DNA from: Nageia nagi
Lineage: Eukaryota > Pinophyta
NCBI GenBank assembly: GCA_050084985.1
Contig: JBITNC010000001.1
Span: forward strand, 77,066,001 to 77,130,000
DNA: 64,000 nt
Direction: 5' to 3'
The notes beneath the pieces were generated by a model, which was given only the letters and a program-made list of their open reading frames with translations, was not told the origin of the DNA and ran no database searches. Shown here piece after piece: positions 34,500 through 46,214 of this stretch. Positions within the stretch are counted from its first letter, which is position 1; each line of letters opens with the position of its first letter. A program made the translations under genes and the position numbers.

Positions 34500-35640
34500 T
34501 AACTTAAAATGAATCTTGAATACACTTCACATGGACCTCATAGGATGATTATAACCCACTAACCAAACCATGCTATAATACTAAATGAGAAAAAGATGAA
34601 GTTTAATAAATGTTCCATGTTTTTCCATGACTCAAATGATAAATCTATCATCAACTTATAGCTTGCATTCAATTATATCATATCCTTCTTAGAATAACTT
34701 AAATATGCTAGATGCACATAGCTTCATTGTAGCTATAGATAGAATTTTACAGAGGAAAAATGAAGGATCTACACTTATAAAAATAACATGCAAATAGTAT
34801 ATACTTAGTAAGAGCTTGAAAAGGCCCTTCAATCGATGTGAAAACAACAAAGTTGGAGTTCCAAAATGAAAGTTACAACCCATCAAAGTTGGCAATTTGA
34901 TCTTTTTAGAAAAAATATACTGCATAGTAAAAATAAACACAACTTCAAAAATTGCTTTTCTTTATTCCATTCAACTTAAAATATGTGAACAAAGCATGAA
35001 ATAAGTAGTACCACATCTTAAGTAGGACTACAATAATCAAGATTCTCTTATTGTTACAAGCATAAACTAGATATTACATAATGTCATATTCTCTTATGAT
35101 AGTTCATAGAATATTACACCTACAAAATATTGTACAAACTATTGCAAGAAACTAGAAAGTGATATAAGGATGCCATTTAGAGATATAAGAAGATAGATAT
35201 ATCAACCTTTGTTAGCATCACATTTGAACAATCATTAACCTCATTATAATAATGTAAATAATCAAATATGATATTTAAATAATCATTGATATATAATTTA
35301 TTTACTCCATTGAATCCTAAATAATAACCCTTTAGAGCTATGCCTTCAAACATGAATTGGTTTGAATATACTTTATTTATTTATATTGATAATCATATGC
35401 TTTAAAATATGGATCACAAAACTTGAATCTTAAAATTCATTTATATATAATGATATTTCCTTAATTAGTAGATTTTTTTGTTATTGTATTGTCTACTTGT
35501 CGCTACCCACCTTTTTTATCTAACTTAAATTGCTAGGTTTTATTCTTATTTTTAAAATTGGAATGTTTAAATATTTCATAATATATTCTAATTATAAAGT
35601 ATACATATGGAATTTTGTAATACTTAGGTGATGGACACAT
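34500..35640. other. AT-rich stretch, nothing recognised
   Basis: Short frames (for example 34689-34940 on the - strand) lack any motif. Confidence 0.5.
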
Positions 35641-35649
35641 ATTGTTTGT

Positions 35650-37247
35650 ATTGAAAAGAAGTTCATATTTTATTGAATTGAGTGAATTAAAATCGAGGCT
35701 CATAGTCTTATAATCTCTCTTTAAAATACTTTTCTTACCTCTTTAATTGTATATTGACTTATCAATATTCTAGTATCATTCATAAATTAGAGGTGTGTTA
35801 AATCAATGTTTGGGTCCATATTCAAACATGTGATGATTCCTTCCTATTTCCTTTTGATTATAAATCTTATAAGGCCTTCAACATAAAGGATAAAAAGGTA
35901 TACAGAGAGTGAGTCACCTTGGAAGATTCCCCTCTCAAATATAAAAGGCTCAAAAGGACTTTAAATGATCAAAATTGAAAAAGATATTGATTGAATGCAT
36001 TCTAAATTCCATGATCACTATTATGAAGTAAATAGCATCTTTTCCAAGATTCAAGATAATAATACCTAACTTACTCTATTGTAAGCCTTCAAGAGGTCTA
36101 ACTTTATAAACATACCTTGATTATATTTCTTATTCATGGTGTGAAAGGATTCCTAGGATATCATAATGTTTATGTATACACACACACACATATACCATCT
36201 ACAAAACCTCCTCACTCATATAATATTATACATGGCAATAATGATTTGAGCCTTTATGCTATAAACTTAATCAAAATTTTATATACAATATTATAAAGTA
36301 TAATAAGCCTAAAGTTGGTGAACTCTTAAATGTATTCTCCTTTTAGGAATTATATGAAGCAAGGTATGGGTCAAAACTTTCAGTATTGACTTAGTTTTTC
36401 TTACATTATCCAATGTTGGCATCATTGATGTTCCAACAAGTCTAGAACGTTTCAATAGAGAAACCATTTAGGCCTAAAACTTTCTATTTTTACATTTTGA
36501 AAATTTCCTTCTTTAGTTCCTCCTTTAATATTGGTTGAATGATATCTTATCATTTTATTGTTATATGATTAATCTTAATATGTTTCCCAAATGTCTCTTC
36601 TTGGTGAATAATTGAGAGAGATGGATATGCCTTAAATTATTTTTAAAAGAAGTCATTAGTAAGAGTTTTCATATTTGGATTGGTACCAATAATCATTTCT
36701 TATGATTTTTTCAAAGTATCTTGACTATTATTAAGCTCTCTTAAAATGGTTCTCCTATGGAAAAAAAAAATCATTCATATCATCTTCTTGAAACCATGTC
36801 ACTCAAGGTATTTATTTATAAAAAATATATTTTTTATCATCTATCTCTTCTACTTTCTTTACGATATTTTCTTCTCCAACTAAAAGATCTTTAGTTATTT
36901 TTCCCAATATGATTTCTTTTTCCACATCCTCCATAAGATCATATATAGTTATCCTTTATTGTTTGAAATTTTATTTATGATGTTTCCTCCATACCTTCAA
37001 TTTGAATCTCACATATCTTAATTATTTATGAAGTTAGAATTGTGTTGTACCATGAAGAGGTTTGCCTTCTTCCCATCAAGCATGAATGAGAATCATGATT
37101 TCCTTCTCTTTAAGCCAAAAGAGTTTAAAATAAAAGTTATTTCCTCATATCAAACTTATGATCATAATTCTAAACATACTCAAAAGTGATAGTCTATCAA
37201 GAATCTTTCCTTGCTATACCATGGTTGAAAAGTGGTTACCCTCATTA
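35650..37247 (-). pseudogene. L1-type LINE reverse transcriptase, decayed
   Basis: On the - strand: FKLFWLKEKEIM, then YVRFKLKVWRKHHK (the linker after endonuclease, about 37090-36960). VTWFQEDDMND follows near 36800, then KEELKKEIFKM and GLNGFSIETF. EFTNFRLIILYNIVYKIL and RLKSLLPCIIL with GGFVDG follow, then QGMFIKLDLLKAYNRVSW near 36110 and SFSILI. The last recognisable block is LRGESSKVTHSLYTFL, from the family's RQGDPLSPYLF. The order matches plant L1 RTs (ISLCNV-YKI, LD--KAYDRV-W). The usual FADD box is not readable. Stops and shifts are frequent. Confidence 0.85.
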
Positions 37248-37252
37248 AAAAT

Positions 37253-38260
37253 TGTAATGTCCCCATTTTTTAGGTGTTTTCTCCATTTCACCTCTGATAA
37301 ATGGGAACATTAATTTAGGATTATTTTTGTAAATTTTTATATAATTTGGCCAAAATGATGTAAATTCCACTTAGAGAATCCATAAAGCTCTAATTATGGA
37401 ATAAATGGACCTTTTATTTAATTAATTTTTTTATTTTTCCAAATGTCAAGTAATGACATATTTATGATACCAAGGCAACTATAATTGTAAATGCAATATT
37501 AGTATCATTAAATGAGGTGTTGCATATTCTTCCCTTGATGATTATGATATTGGTTTAAGTGTATCTCTAGTCATTAGTTCTCCCCTCTTTGAGGTAGAGT
37601 ATCCCCCTAGGTGATTGCATCAACTATGAGGATATTTGTAGCTCTAAGAATGAACCTAATATTTTAAACTAGGAATTGGTGACCTCGATCCAAGTAAATA
37701 GCCTTAGAACATGGATGTTGGGAATGGGAGAATCCCAAGATCCCACATTGGCTACCTAGGCACATGGACTGATGGCATTGATCACAAGGCACTTTAGAAT
37801 CACCCCCTCTTATATGTTAGATTTTTTAGCCCCCCATATGGGATTACACTTATCCTAAGGATTCCCATCCTGGTCATTCAATACATGTGCATACAAATCA
37901 CATCTCTCCACCATCAGATCAACCTAATGCAATATTAGAAGATGATCATCCTCACCTATAAAAGGAGAACTCATATTCATTATGATATATTCTAAATTTG
38001 ATTATAAACCCTTTCTTTTGGATTGAGTGGAGGTTCTATCTTAGCCACTTGTGGGGTGACCTACATTTGAGGTATCAGAGGGAGAGGAGGCTACCTTCAA
38101 ACTTAATCTACCCATCTTGAGAGGAATGTTGTTAGTTCCATCATAGTTGTTGTAGAGAAGATATGGTCTTGCTTCACTGATTCTAGGATTGGTGAGGCCT
38201 TAGAGCCATCCAAAATAACCCTATAGGATATAGTCCTAGTACAAACTCCATATGTTAACA
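37253..38260 (+). mobile_element. Solo LTR inside the L1 LINE
   Basis: 1008 bp from TGTAATGTCCCC to ATATGTTAACA with a perfect 5-bp duplication AAAAT on both sides (37248-37252, 38261-38265). A TATA-like TATAAAAGG lies near 37954 on the + strand. It contains GGGAGAATCCCAAGATCCCA. No primer site, gag or pol adjoins it, so it is most likely the product of recombination between the two LTRs of a full element. It interrupts the endonuclease end of the LINE. A short unusual element is the alternative. Confidence 0.72.
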
Positions 38261-38265
38261 AAAAT

Positions 38266-39370
38266 ATTGAAATTATGATTTATCTTTGCTTATCAATACA
38301 ATTACTTTTTATTTTCAAAATCTTGTTATCTATCTCCTTGAGCTTAGAAGTTGTATTTGAAGTGTATTTTGCATTATTAAATTCCTATTATTGCTTCCCA
38401 TTTGCAACATTGGATTACTAGGGATATTTTTCATGTTTGAACTCATCTTTTGCATTCCAATCTAGACATTGGGTTTGAGTAATTTTACATTATCAAGTTA
38501 CTATTTTGCTCTTGGTTGAAACATTGTAATACTAGAGGAATTACATGCTTGAATATTGAATTTTTCTCTCATAGTTGGATTTTATATTAGGATATATTTC
38601 TATATGTTTGAATTCATAGTTGGCCTTTCTAGAAAGTTCTTGGAGTGTTTATACAATTTTAATCTAATTAGTTTGAAAGTTAGAATCTAAAGGTCCCTCT
38701 CCTAGGGCACATTTGAGGATTGAGCCAGGAAATGGCTCATCACATAAATATATCTAGATAATACTTAAAAGTATTACCTTCCTTATACTCATTCTTATAA
38801 GTGTTGGATCCTTGTAGAGTTTTTATGCCACTTAGTTTGATACTATGAACATAAGAGATGATCATTATATTTTAAATTCCTTCAACCACATATTTGATCT
38901 TTAACTCTTAGTTTAACATTGAAATTTTCCCTAACTATATAATGGTCCTCTAAGTAACTCTCTAAATTTTTATATATATTTTTATTATTACCTTTGAGCT
39001 TCCAATGATTTAGTTCCATATATATTATTAATCATCCAAATCTACATTATCTCTCAGCTTCTAATTCGTACTATTAAACCCCTTTTAGATGATGTTGCTC
39101 CTAGTTCTTGGAAAAGGAATGGTTCTATGAAATAGTTATGCATCTTGATCTCCCCTAAGATGATTAGGCATGCATTTCTCCATTTCATTAAAATTGAGTT
39201 TTTATATCTCTAAAAAGTTCCTTTATTTAGTTTCATTATTTCTTAGAGCATCATAACATCAATGTTCATTTCTTGAATTAATTTACCTCTTCCATTTTTG
39301 TAACTTGGTCATCTAATTTATCTTTTATTTTTATTAATTATTTGTAAATTTTATACATATTGCTTGATCT
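38266..39370 (-). pseudogene. L1-type LINE endonuclease, decayed
   Basis: On the - strand from about 39315 the frame reads KLIQEMNIDVMML-EIMKLN, matching the L1 endonuclease start (--MN-DI--LQETK-). It continues to NNIYGTKSL, matching VNIYGP. On the other side of the solo LTR, FNEGNHFSTMV and ILDRLSLL fit the end of the domain. Stops are numerous. It lies in the right order between ORF1 and RT. Confidence 0.7.
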
Positions 39371-39389
39371 TACTCATATATCATTTTAC

Positions 39390-40150
39390 TTATTTCCATT
39401 ATTTAGTTTTTTATTTGGATGATTCTTCATTATCATTTAGTAACCCTATAGGTCAATCTAAATTTTTGAGGTTATATTCATGCTTTTACTTGCATCTAGT
39501 TTTATTTTTTTTTGGAATCTCTTATTTTTTTATTGAATTATAGGCTAAGTCTTATTAGCTCTTGGATAATTTCTAGCTAAATGATCATATTCATGGTAGA
39601 ATCAATAATAAAAGGGTATTACTTCAAAGTCCAAGACTTTTTGGCATATGTTATTCTTCTAACTTAACATCAATTCTTGCTAGTAATGGATTGCTCAAGT
39701 CTAATTTAATACATATTATAGTATATGTAGCTAAACCTCCTAAAATTATATCTCTTGGTCAACCAATATATTTTCCCAGCATTTTAGTAATAATTTAAAC
39801 ATCTTTGCCTTCCAAAATTCCAAGGGTAAATAAAATAAACTTTACCATATTGGCACTATATTTGATTCAATTCTAGAGTCAAATCCCAATTTCCATGGTT
39901 GTAATAAAATCCCAATGGGTCCATGATAGTAAATGCCTCCTTAAAAGGTGCAATTTCTATCCATAACTATGTTAAATTCTATCAAGAAGTATACATTTGA
40001 GATAAGAAGGATTTCATAATTTCCTATTGGATTCCACTGTGCTCTTGCCCAAGTATACAAAAATATTAAATTTGATCACAAAGTTACAAGCATTTATATG
40101 ATATTATGAATGATTTTATAGACTATATCATGTGGTAATATATCTTCATC
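39390..40150 (-). pseudogene. L1-type LINE ORF1 (DUF4283 and zinc-knuckle type), decayed
   Basis: On the - strand: a block around GPIGILLQPWKLGFDSRIES, then IVPIW-SLFYLPLEFWKAK, GLEVIPFYY and YHEYDHLARNYP. They match the plant L1 ORF1 layout (PVWVRLP-LP-EFW ... YE-IP-RC--C-KYGH---DC). Cysteines of the knuckle are mostly lost. Upstream, NFVIKFNIFVYLGK may be the DUF4283 start. It is the most 5' recognisable part of the element. Confidence 0.72.
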
Positions 40151-41560
40151 TATCTCTAGAAATGGCATTTCTTTTGTTCATGGAATTTGTCCATTCAGTC
40201 GGCTCCCTGCATCCTTCTCCTTTTATCTTTACCTATTCCATTAATTCTCCTTCTTTTCATTTTATATTCCTCATGCATGACTTCAACTCCCTTGATAATT
40301 AAGACTATATTATTATTTATTGATTTAAATTTCCTATATATAAAATTACTATAAAATAATAATATTGTAAATAATATCACAATATAGATAATGCACAATA
40401 ACATGTTCAAACATAAAAATCCAATGGATGAACTATCTTGATACTTTAAATATGCAAATTTAAAATCATTTTTTTAACCAATATTAAGTTACCTAAAAAT
40501 TTATAATGCAATACTTTAAACTTCACAATGCAAACAAAATCAAACAACAAGATTAAGAAGACTAAGTTTTATCCATCAAAGTCACTAAGAACTTGCACTT
40601 GATCCCTGTCACACTTGCATATTCATATAATCTTTCATGTTCTCTTCACATTGGGATAAGAAGAATTGAGCCTAGGCCTCATTGTAATATTTCCATTTTT
40701 TACCTAACTCCCTTGATAAGAAAAATAACATCTATTCATAAACATAATACACTATAGAGCTTGTTCATCTATATTATGAAAAGTGGTATGGAAGTTCTAA
40801 GTTTAAATCTGCTCATTCCTACTTTATAGAGTTAGAATTTTAGACAAATATGAATGATTATTCCTCAAGTTTAAATAGTTAACTATGCAATAATACCATA
40901 CATTATATAATATCAACTAAAATAAAAAGAATAAGATTCAAGCACACAAAAAATACATGATTTATAATGGTAAAATCCTTACTACAAAAATGTAAGTAAA
41001 CATTTGATTTCAAGTCTCAATCCTTGTATTACTCTCTTCACAAGAATATAAAACATTTACAATTAATTATTACAATATGTGTCTCATCCTATTTTATATT
41101 AACTAGCTTGCTTCTTTCATACTCAATCTAATATATTGCTTTCTAGAAGAAAGTGGTACCATGATAATCAAATTATCATTAACTTCAAAACATGGTAGCC
41201 CATACCTATTGGCTAACATATAAGTGGATCATACCACTTTATTTTTTTTTTGTGGATAACTTGATATTCTCACCATTTTGGGTATTTATAATAATAAATC
41301 ATGTTCTTGTTATTTTAAATGGTGCAGGTATCTAGCCTCCAAATTACTCCCTCGTAATCTAACAAGTTGTCCCTTCAACATATGTACATAAACCAATGAA
41401 TTATGCTATATGGGTTATATGAACTTCAATTATCCTTCACTCCACATGCTTTATATAACCTTATATGTGTATGGGTCATCATCTCATGCCTATCATGGCA
41501 TACCATTTCCCCCATGCCCACATTGGATTAATCTAATATTGTGTAACAAGTACACTTTTA
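40150..41560. other. AT-rich stretch, nothing recognised
   Basis: No protein domain. The 71-codon frame at 40195-40410 (- strand) is hydrophobic and then basic, without a known motif, and is probably chance. Confidence 0.5.
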
Positions 41561-41870
41561 CAACATTAATATAACCCTTGGAATATGTGAATGCCATAGA
41601 GCCCACCAACTTTACAATATTTGATTACCCTATGTCTCAACTATGTTCAATTAGTCAAGTCTCAACACCATTTGCTTAATCATAATATAATCATGATTTG
41701 ATTACATGACGTATCAACACCATTTGATTAACTTGGGATATTGACAACACATAACAGTGATGCGTGCAAGATAAGCATCATTCGATTAACCTAAATATTA
41801 TGATGTTTGATTACCCCATATATTGATGATGTTCCATTAACCCCTATTTTCTCAAGTTCACTACCTTAAT
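41560..41870. repeat. Loose GATTAACC-type repeat
   Basis: Short motifs such as ATTTGATTA and CATTCGATTAACCTA recur every 30-60 bp. The same motif family builds the array at 54880-55480. Confidence 0.5.
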
Positions 41871-42249
41871 TTACAATTTAAACATCTATCTCGCATATTG
41901 AGGATGTCTCAAACTGCCTTTTGATGAGGGTTGGTTCCATATTTTACATACATTATCTCCTATAAGAAGGTAGTTTAGTTGCTTCATTTTTGTGAGTAAT
42001 TTATTTAGTCTATTTTTTTATAGAGGAAAATTTTGTAATATATTTAGGATATATATGAAAAACCTTGAAAAAAATAACTACCTATGTTATAAAAGTTGTT
42101 CATAACACTTGTTCTATATATGCAAAGCAGTGGCATATTCTAAAATTTGTTTGATACTTTTGTTGACCATTTTCTTTGATACTATTTGCAAAATTTTCTA
42201 TATATGCAAAGCATTAATGTGTTCTAGCATGTTTTATGAAATAGTTTAT

Positions 42250-42480
42250 TTATAATGCATCTCAATTCCACTATGTTTTATGTTCCATTAGCAATGTATG
42301 TATAATGATTCATACCAAGAATAATAATGTTTAGTTTTTAATCCCTCTTACGTAGTCCATTAGCAATGCTAGTATAGTGATTCGTACCAAGAATAATGTG
42401 ATAAAATTCACTCATGATATTAAATTATTCACAACCCTTATACACTAGACTTGCATGCAAAAGTTTTATAGTTTAAATCC
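42250..42480. repeat. Repeat related to the 54-kb tandem array
   Basis: ATTAGCAATG-TAGTATAATGATTC blocks at about 42288 and 42360 are followed by ATTCACAACCC, then CACTAGACTTGCATG. They resemble 54215-54300. No gene is seen from here to 43080. Confidence 0.55.
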
Positions 42481-43079
42481 TTTCTTCAATATTACGTACA
42501 AACCATCCTCTATGTTGTTCCAAAAATTGCATACAAAATAAACTAGCAAACAAATTATTTTTCCATGAATTTCCATGCCCAATTTGAAATACATAAAAGG
42601 TGCATATAAAAATAACAATTATTGCATCTTCTTCTCCAACTATACACTCTACAATTACACAAGATTCTAGAAAAATATTTAATACCTATGTAGTTACATT
42701 CACTTTACAATTGCATTTCAACAAATAATAACATTATCTAATTTTTCAAATATTTAATAACAAAGCTTTATGGAAAAATGAAATGAAATGTTTAATAATT
42801 AAAGCAAATTATAACTAACTTTCAAGTATTAATAAAACTACCATATTTTCAATCATCAAGACTTGTTTTTCAATTCAACATTGAATACTCCTATATGATG
42901 TAAGACTTGTTTTCCAAAAGCATTATGCTAGACTTCATATGGTTAATCATAATGTCTCTTGGAGACTAGACTGACATTGGGGAGCATGTGTAACCTAGTA
43001 CTTATTGAATTTGTTAGGCTCTTGGAATTATTATTTTTTAACACTTCTTCCACTCTAAATAGACCTTTTAAGGGGTTTT

Positions 43080-45716
43080 GTGTTATTCACACAATTTGTT
43101 TATCTTGTCAAATTGATAAGAGATAATGCATTTGCTAAAATGGTGAGGGTACAAAGTGGGAGAAGTTTTTCCAAATGCCTATCCAAGAAATGGTTGATAA
43201 GGAGACTTTTTCTCATCTTGATATATCATGGAATGAAGTTCATTTCAAAGGAGGTAAGAAATATTCGATGGTAGCTATACCTATTGGAATATTGGATGAC
43301 TTCAAGAGAGGTGAACAACGTCATCTAGAAACCCAATGCACTTTCATGCAGAAGAAAATGGTTAACAATATCTATAATGAAGATGATGATAAATACCTTC
43401 CAAATTTGTTTGAATTAAAAAAATGTGAAATATAAGTGTATTTTTTCATTTTCATTTTCTTTTTGCATAAAACATATTTTTTCATGTTGTAAAGTGTAAT
43501 ACATTTATTAAGTAGTATATCATCATTGAATTGCAATTTTTGGTGCTCATATGGGTACCAAGATAAGAGGGATGACCAATATCTACCAAAATGGATGTGA
43601 GTTTTTAAACAAAATAAAGGATTCGTATGTCATTTTTTGGTAAAGTTATATCATCACCTTCTTCCTGTTGTCTTCATTACTTATAATTCTTTTAAACATG
43701 TGGATAAGGAAGGAATACCTTACCATGGTTTTGAAGATCCATAAAACATTAGGAGGATAATGTATGCACCATATCTATCACTTGAAGTGGTATCAATTCT
43801 AGAGGTATTATTTTCAATAGATGTATCCCATGACCAAATCCTTGAAGGGGACTACTTGAAGGAGTTATTGAGTGGTTTGCCAATAGATAGAGATGAATTT
43901 ATAATGAGAAAAGATGTCCAAAATATATATTATAAGCTTAAATAAGGTACGATATAAAAACATAACATAGATTCAGAAAGTGTGAATTATTGGGTTGTAG
44001 AGCTGAAGGAAAATATCTTTGTTTATAGTCAACCATGAAATAAGTGTGAAAGTTTTGTTTTGGGTTATCAAAATCCATGGATGTTGGAGAAAATGGTGTC
44101 ATGCAGACAATATCATATGATTGTAATGGACTCAACATTTAGTATTAATAAGTACAAGGTAATTCAACTATCTTATTTTTCTTTTCAAAATGCAATTCAA
44201 CATATGTTAGCATTTTTTTTATCAATTGTAGTACCCATTATACACATTGTTTATCTTTGATGAGAAGATAGTGGTGTGCTAGTGTCATGCATCATTACAC
44301 AACATAATTGAACAAAGGATGTTCAAGAATGGCTATATTTATTACATGATTGATGCAAAAAATCAATCAAATTTGAAGGTGGAAGCTTTGATTACAAATT
44401 ATGATCTACCTAATATAAAAGTGATAAGGCAGGTAACTTTCATTTTTATCTTATATCTTGCACTAAAAACTTCCAAAACTCCTACAAAACATTATGATGG
44501 TATGTTTACATGTTGAATGCCTATTTACAAGATAGTTCTTCTATGTCTTGTAGTTCTTCTATTTCCCAGTTGTTCCATGATTGTGTAATCTAATCCATCC
44601 TCCAAGTATTTATGATAAGTTATTTTTAAATGAATGCAATACAAGGGTCTTCAGTTATCAAAAATTGCTTTGTTACTAGCATGTACAAAGGGCATTGTTG
44701 AAAAATACCATCAAGCTTGCATCTAACAAATATGTGTGTATGAGGATGTTGTTCAAGCTAGGATGTATTATGCATACCATAGATAATCACAAGCACAATA
44801 AGGAAAACTATTGTTGATTTCATTAATGAAGTTATGGATCAGAAGATGTTCATAGAGTACTTCATTAGTAATTGGGTGGATAATGATAAGTTTGGTAAGT
44901 TCCAATCCATAATGTCCTTCACTTACTTTAGACTAACCTTATACCATGAACATTTTTATGCATTCCCATTATTCTAACCATGAAATTATTGAAGATGCAT
45001 ATTGGGTACAGAGTTATACATATTATTCCATTAAATACCTTGTAGCTAATTATGATGAATAATTTTGTATATGTGAATGTATGTGGGCCATACAAGGTAA
45101 TGTTTTCAAGCATGTCATGAAGATTAAAATATTGCTTTGATCTAGATGGTCCATATGTGTTGATTTTGATTTTAATGCAATCCCTCTTGATGAAAATGCA
45201 TATGATTTTAATGGATAACATGTTGTTGAACAAACAAAAATTTCTCCACAAATAGAAATACCTCAATAAACAAAGATTTCTCTAAACAAAAATTTGAATG
45301 ACTTTCTTATTGTAGGAAATAACCAAAAAAAAGTTTCTCCACAAATGAGAGCTAAATTTCATTTATCTATTGATTTCATAAAGAGCATTCAAGATCAAAA
45401 TAGAGCTTAAAGAGTCATAGCTCTGGCTATAGAATTTGAAAGCTCATATGACTTTGATTTTGTATCTAATTCTAATAAATCTCTAAAAAGGAAAAAAAGT
45501 TAGATTTATCCAATGTATAACATAAAGAAAAGAGGAACAAGCAATATATAATTACTTGATCTTAATTTTCATGGGAGTGAGTATAATAGTTATAACCTTT
45601 CTATCTTAAAAAATTATAGACGTCAACCTTGCCAATCAAATCCTTTTCCTTTATATGTTGAAAATGGTATTGATATATTCGCATTGATATTTGTATTTTA
45701 TTTCAGGTGTTGCAAA
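43080..45716 (+). pseudogene. MULE transposase with SWIM finger, decayed
   Basis: Frames in series read HFKGGKKYSMVAIPIGILDD then FKRGEQRH (about 43240-43320), EGIPYHGFEDP (about 43710) and RIMYAPYLSLEVVSI. FVLGYQNPWMLEKMV precedes MDSTFSINKYK, where the first catalytic aspartate of the DDE core lies (about 44129). DFINEVMDQKMFIEYFISNW is near 44818. At 45063-45119 the frame reads FCICECMWAIQGNVFKHVM, a SWIM finger (CXC...CXH) whose third cysteine is phenylalanine. This order is that of plant Mutator-like transposases. Stops, shifts and gaps abolish function. I find no terminal inverted repeats. A copia element begins at 45729, just past the last coding-like codons. Confidence 0.8.
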
Positions 45717-45728
45717 TGAGGTTGGAAC

Positions 45729-46202
45729 TATTGGAATGTATAATGTATTATTGTAAGGTTTTGTAATAATCCTCATTATAAATTCACTAATACTTAATGA
45801 TATCACTAGATACCTTAACTTGTCCCACACTCAATGTCATGACCATGCTTATTAGGTAAAAAGGGAGTAGCATGTCATGCCTTTGTACAATGGTTAAAAG
45901 GGTGAATCAAAGTGGGATTTGGGCTTATAAATAGAAGGCCCCCTCTTTGTGATCACTCACCAATTTGTGAAGTAAAGTTATGCTCTAGGATAGTGATTAG
46001 GAAATGATGTTAGGAGGATTGTAAGAGAGTTTTTTTTTGAATAAAGTAAGATCTAGTTAGTGGATGTACTCCTAGTTAGAGGAACCACTTTACATCTTGA
46101 GTTATTTTGTGAGATTATTTATACTTGAGTGTTGATGTTAGTGTGAGCTTCCATGTGATCTTGGTAGTTTAGGATTGTATTAGTTATAGTTAAATCCCTT
46201 CA
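45729..46202 (+). repeat. 5' LTR of C2
   Basis: 474 bp, starting TATTGGAATG (TG mutated to TA) and ending CCCTTCA. A TATA box is at 45926-45933. Relative to the 3' LTR it lacks about 26 bp. The promoter region GGCTTATAAATAGAAGGCC is shared with C1 in outline. Confidence 0.88.
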
Positions 46203-46204
46203 TT

Positions 46205-46214
46205 TGGTATCAGA
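46205..46214 (+). promoter_or_regulatory. Primer binding site of C2
   Basis: TGGTATCAGA followed by ACATGG, the initiator tRNA-Met type site with a change in its last bases. Confidence 0.85.

Noticed and set aside
36176-36192. CACACACACA run as a regulatory site
   Set aside because: A simple dinucleotide microsatellite within the decayed LINE.
45724-45728. GGAAC / AGAAT as a target duplication of C2
   Set aside because: Only three of five positions agree, which is too weak to claim even for an old element.
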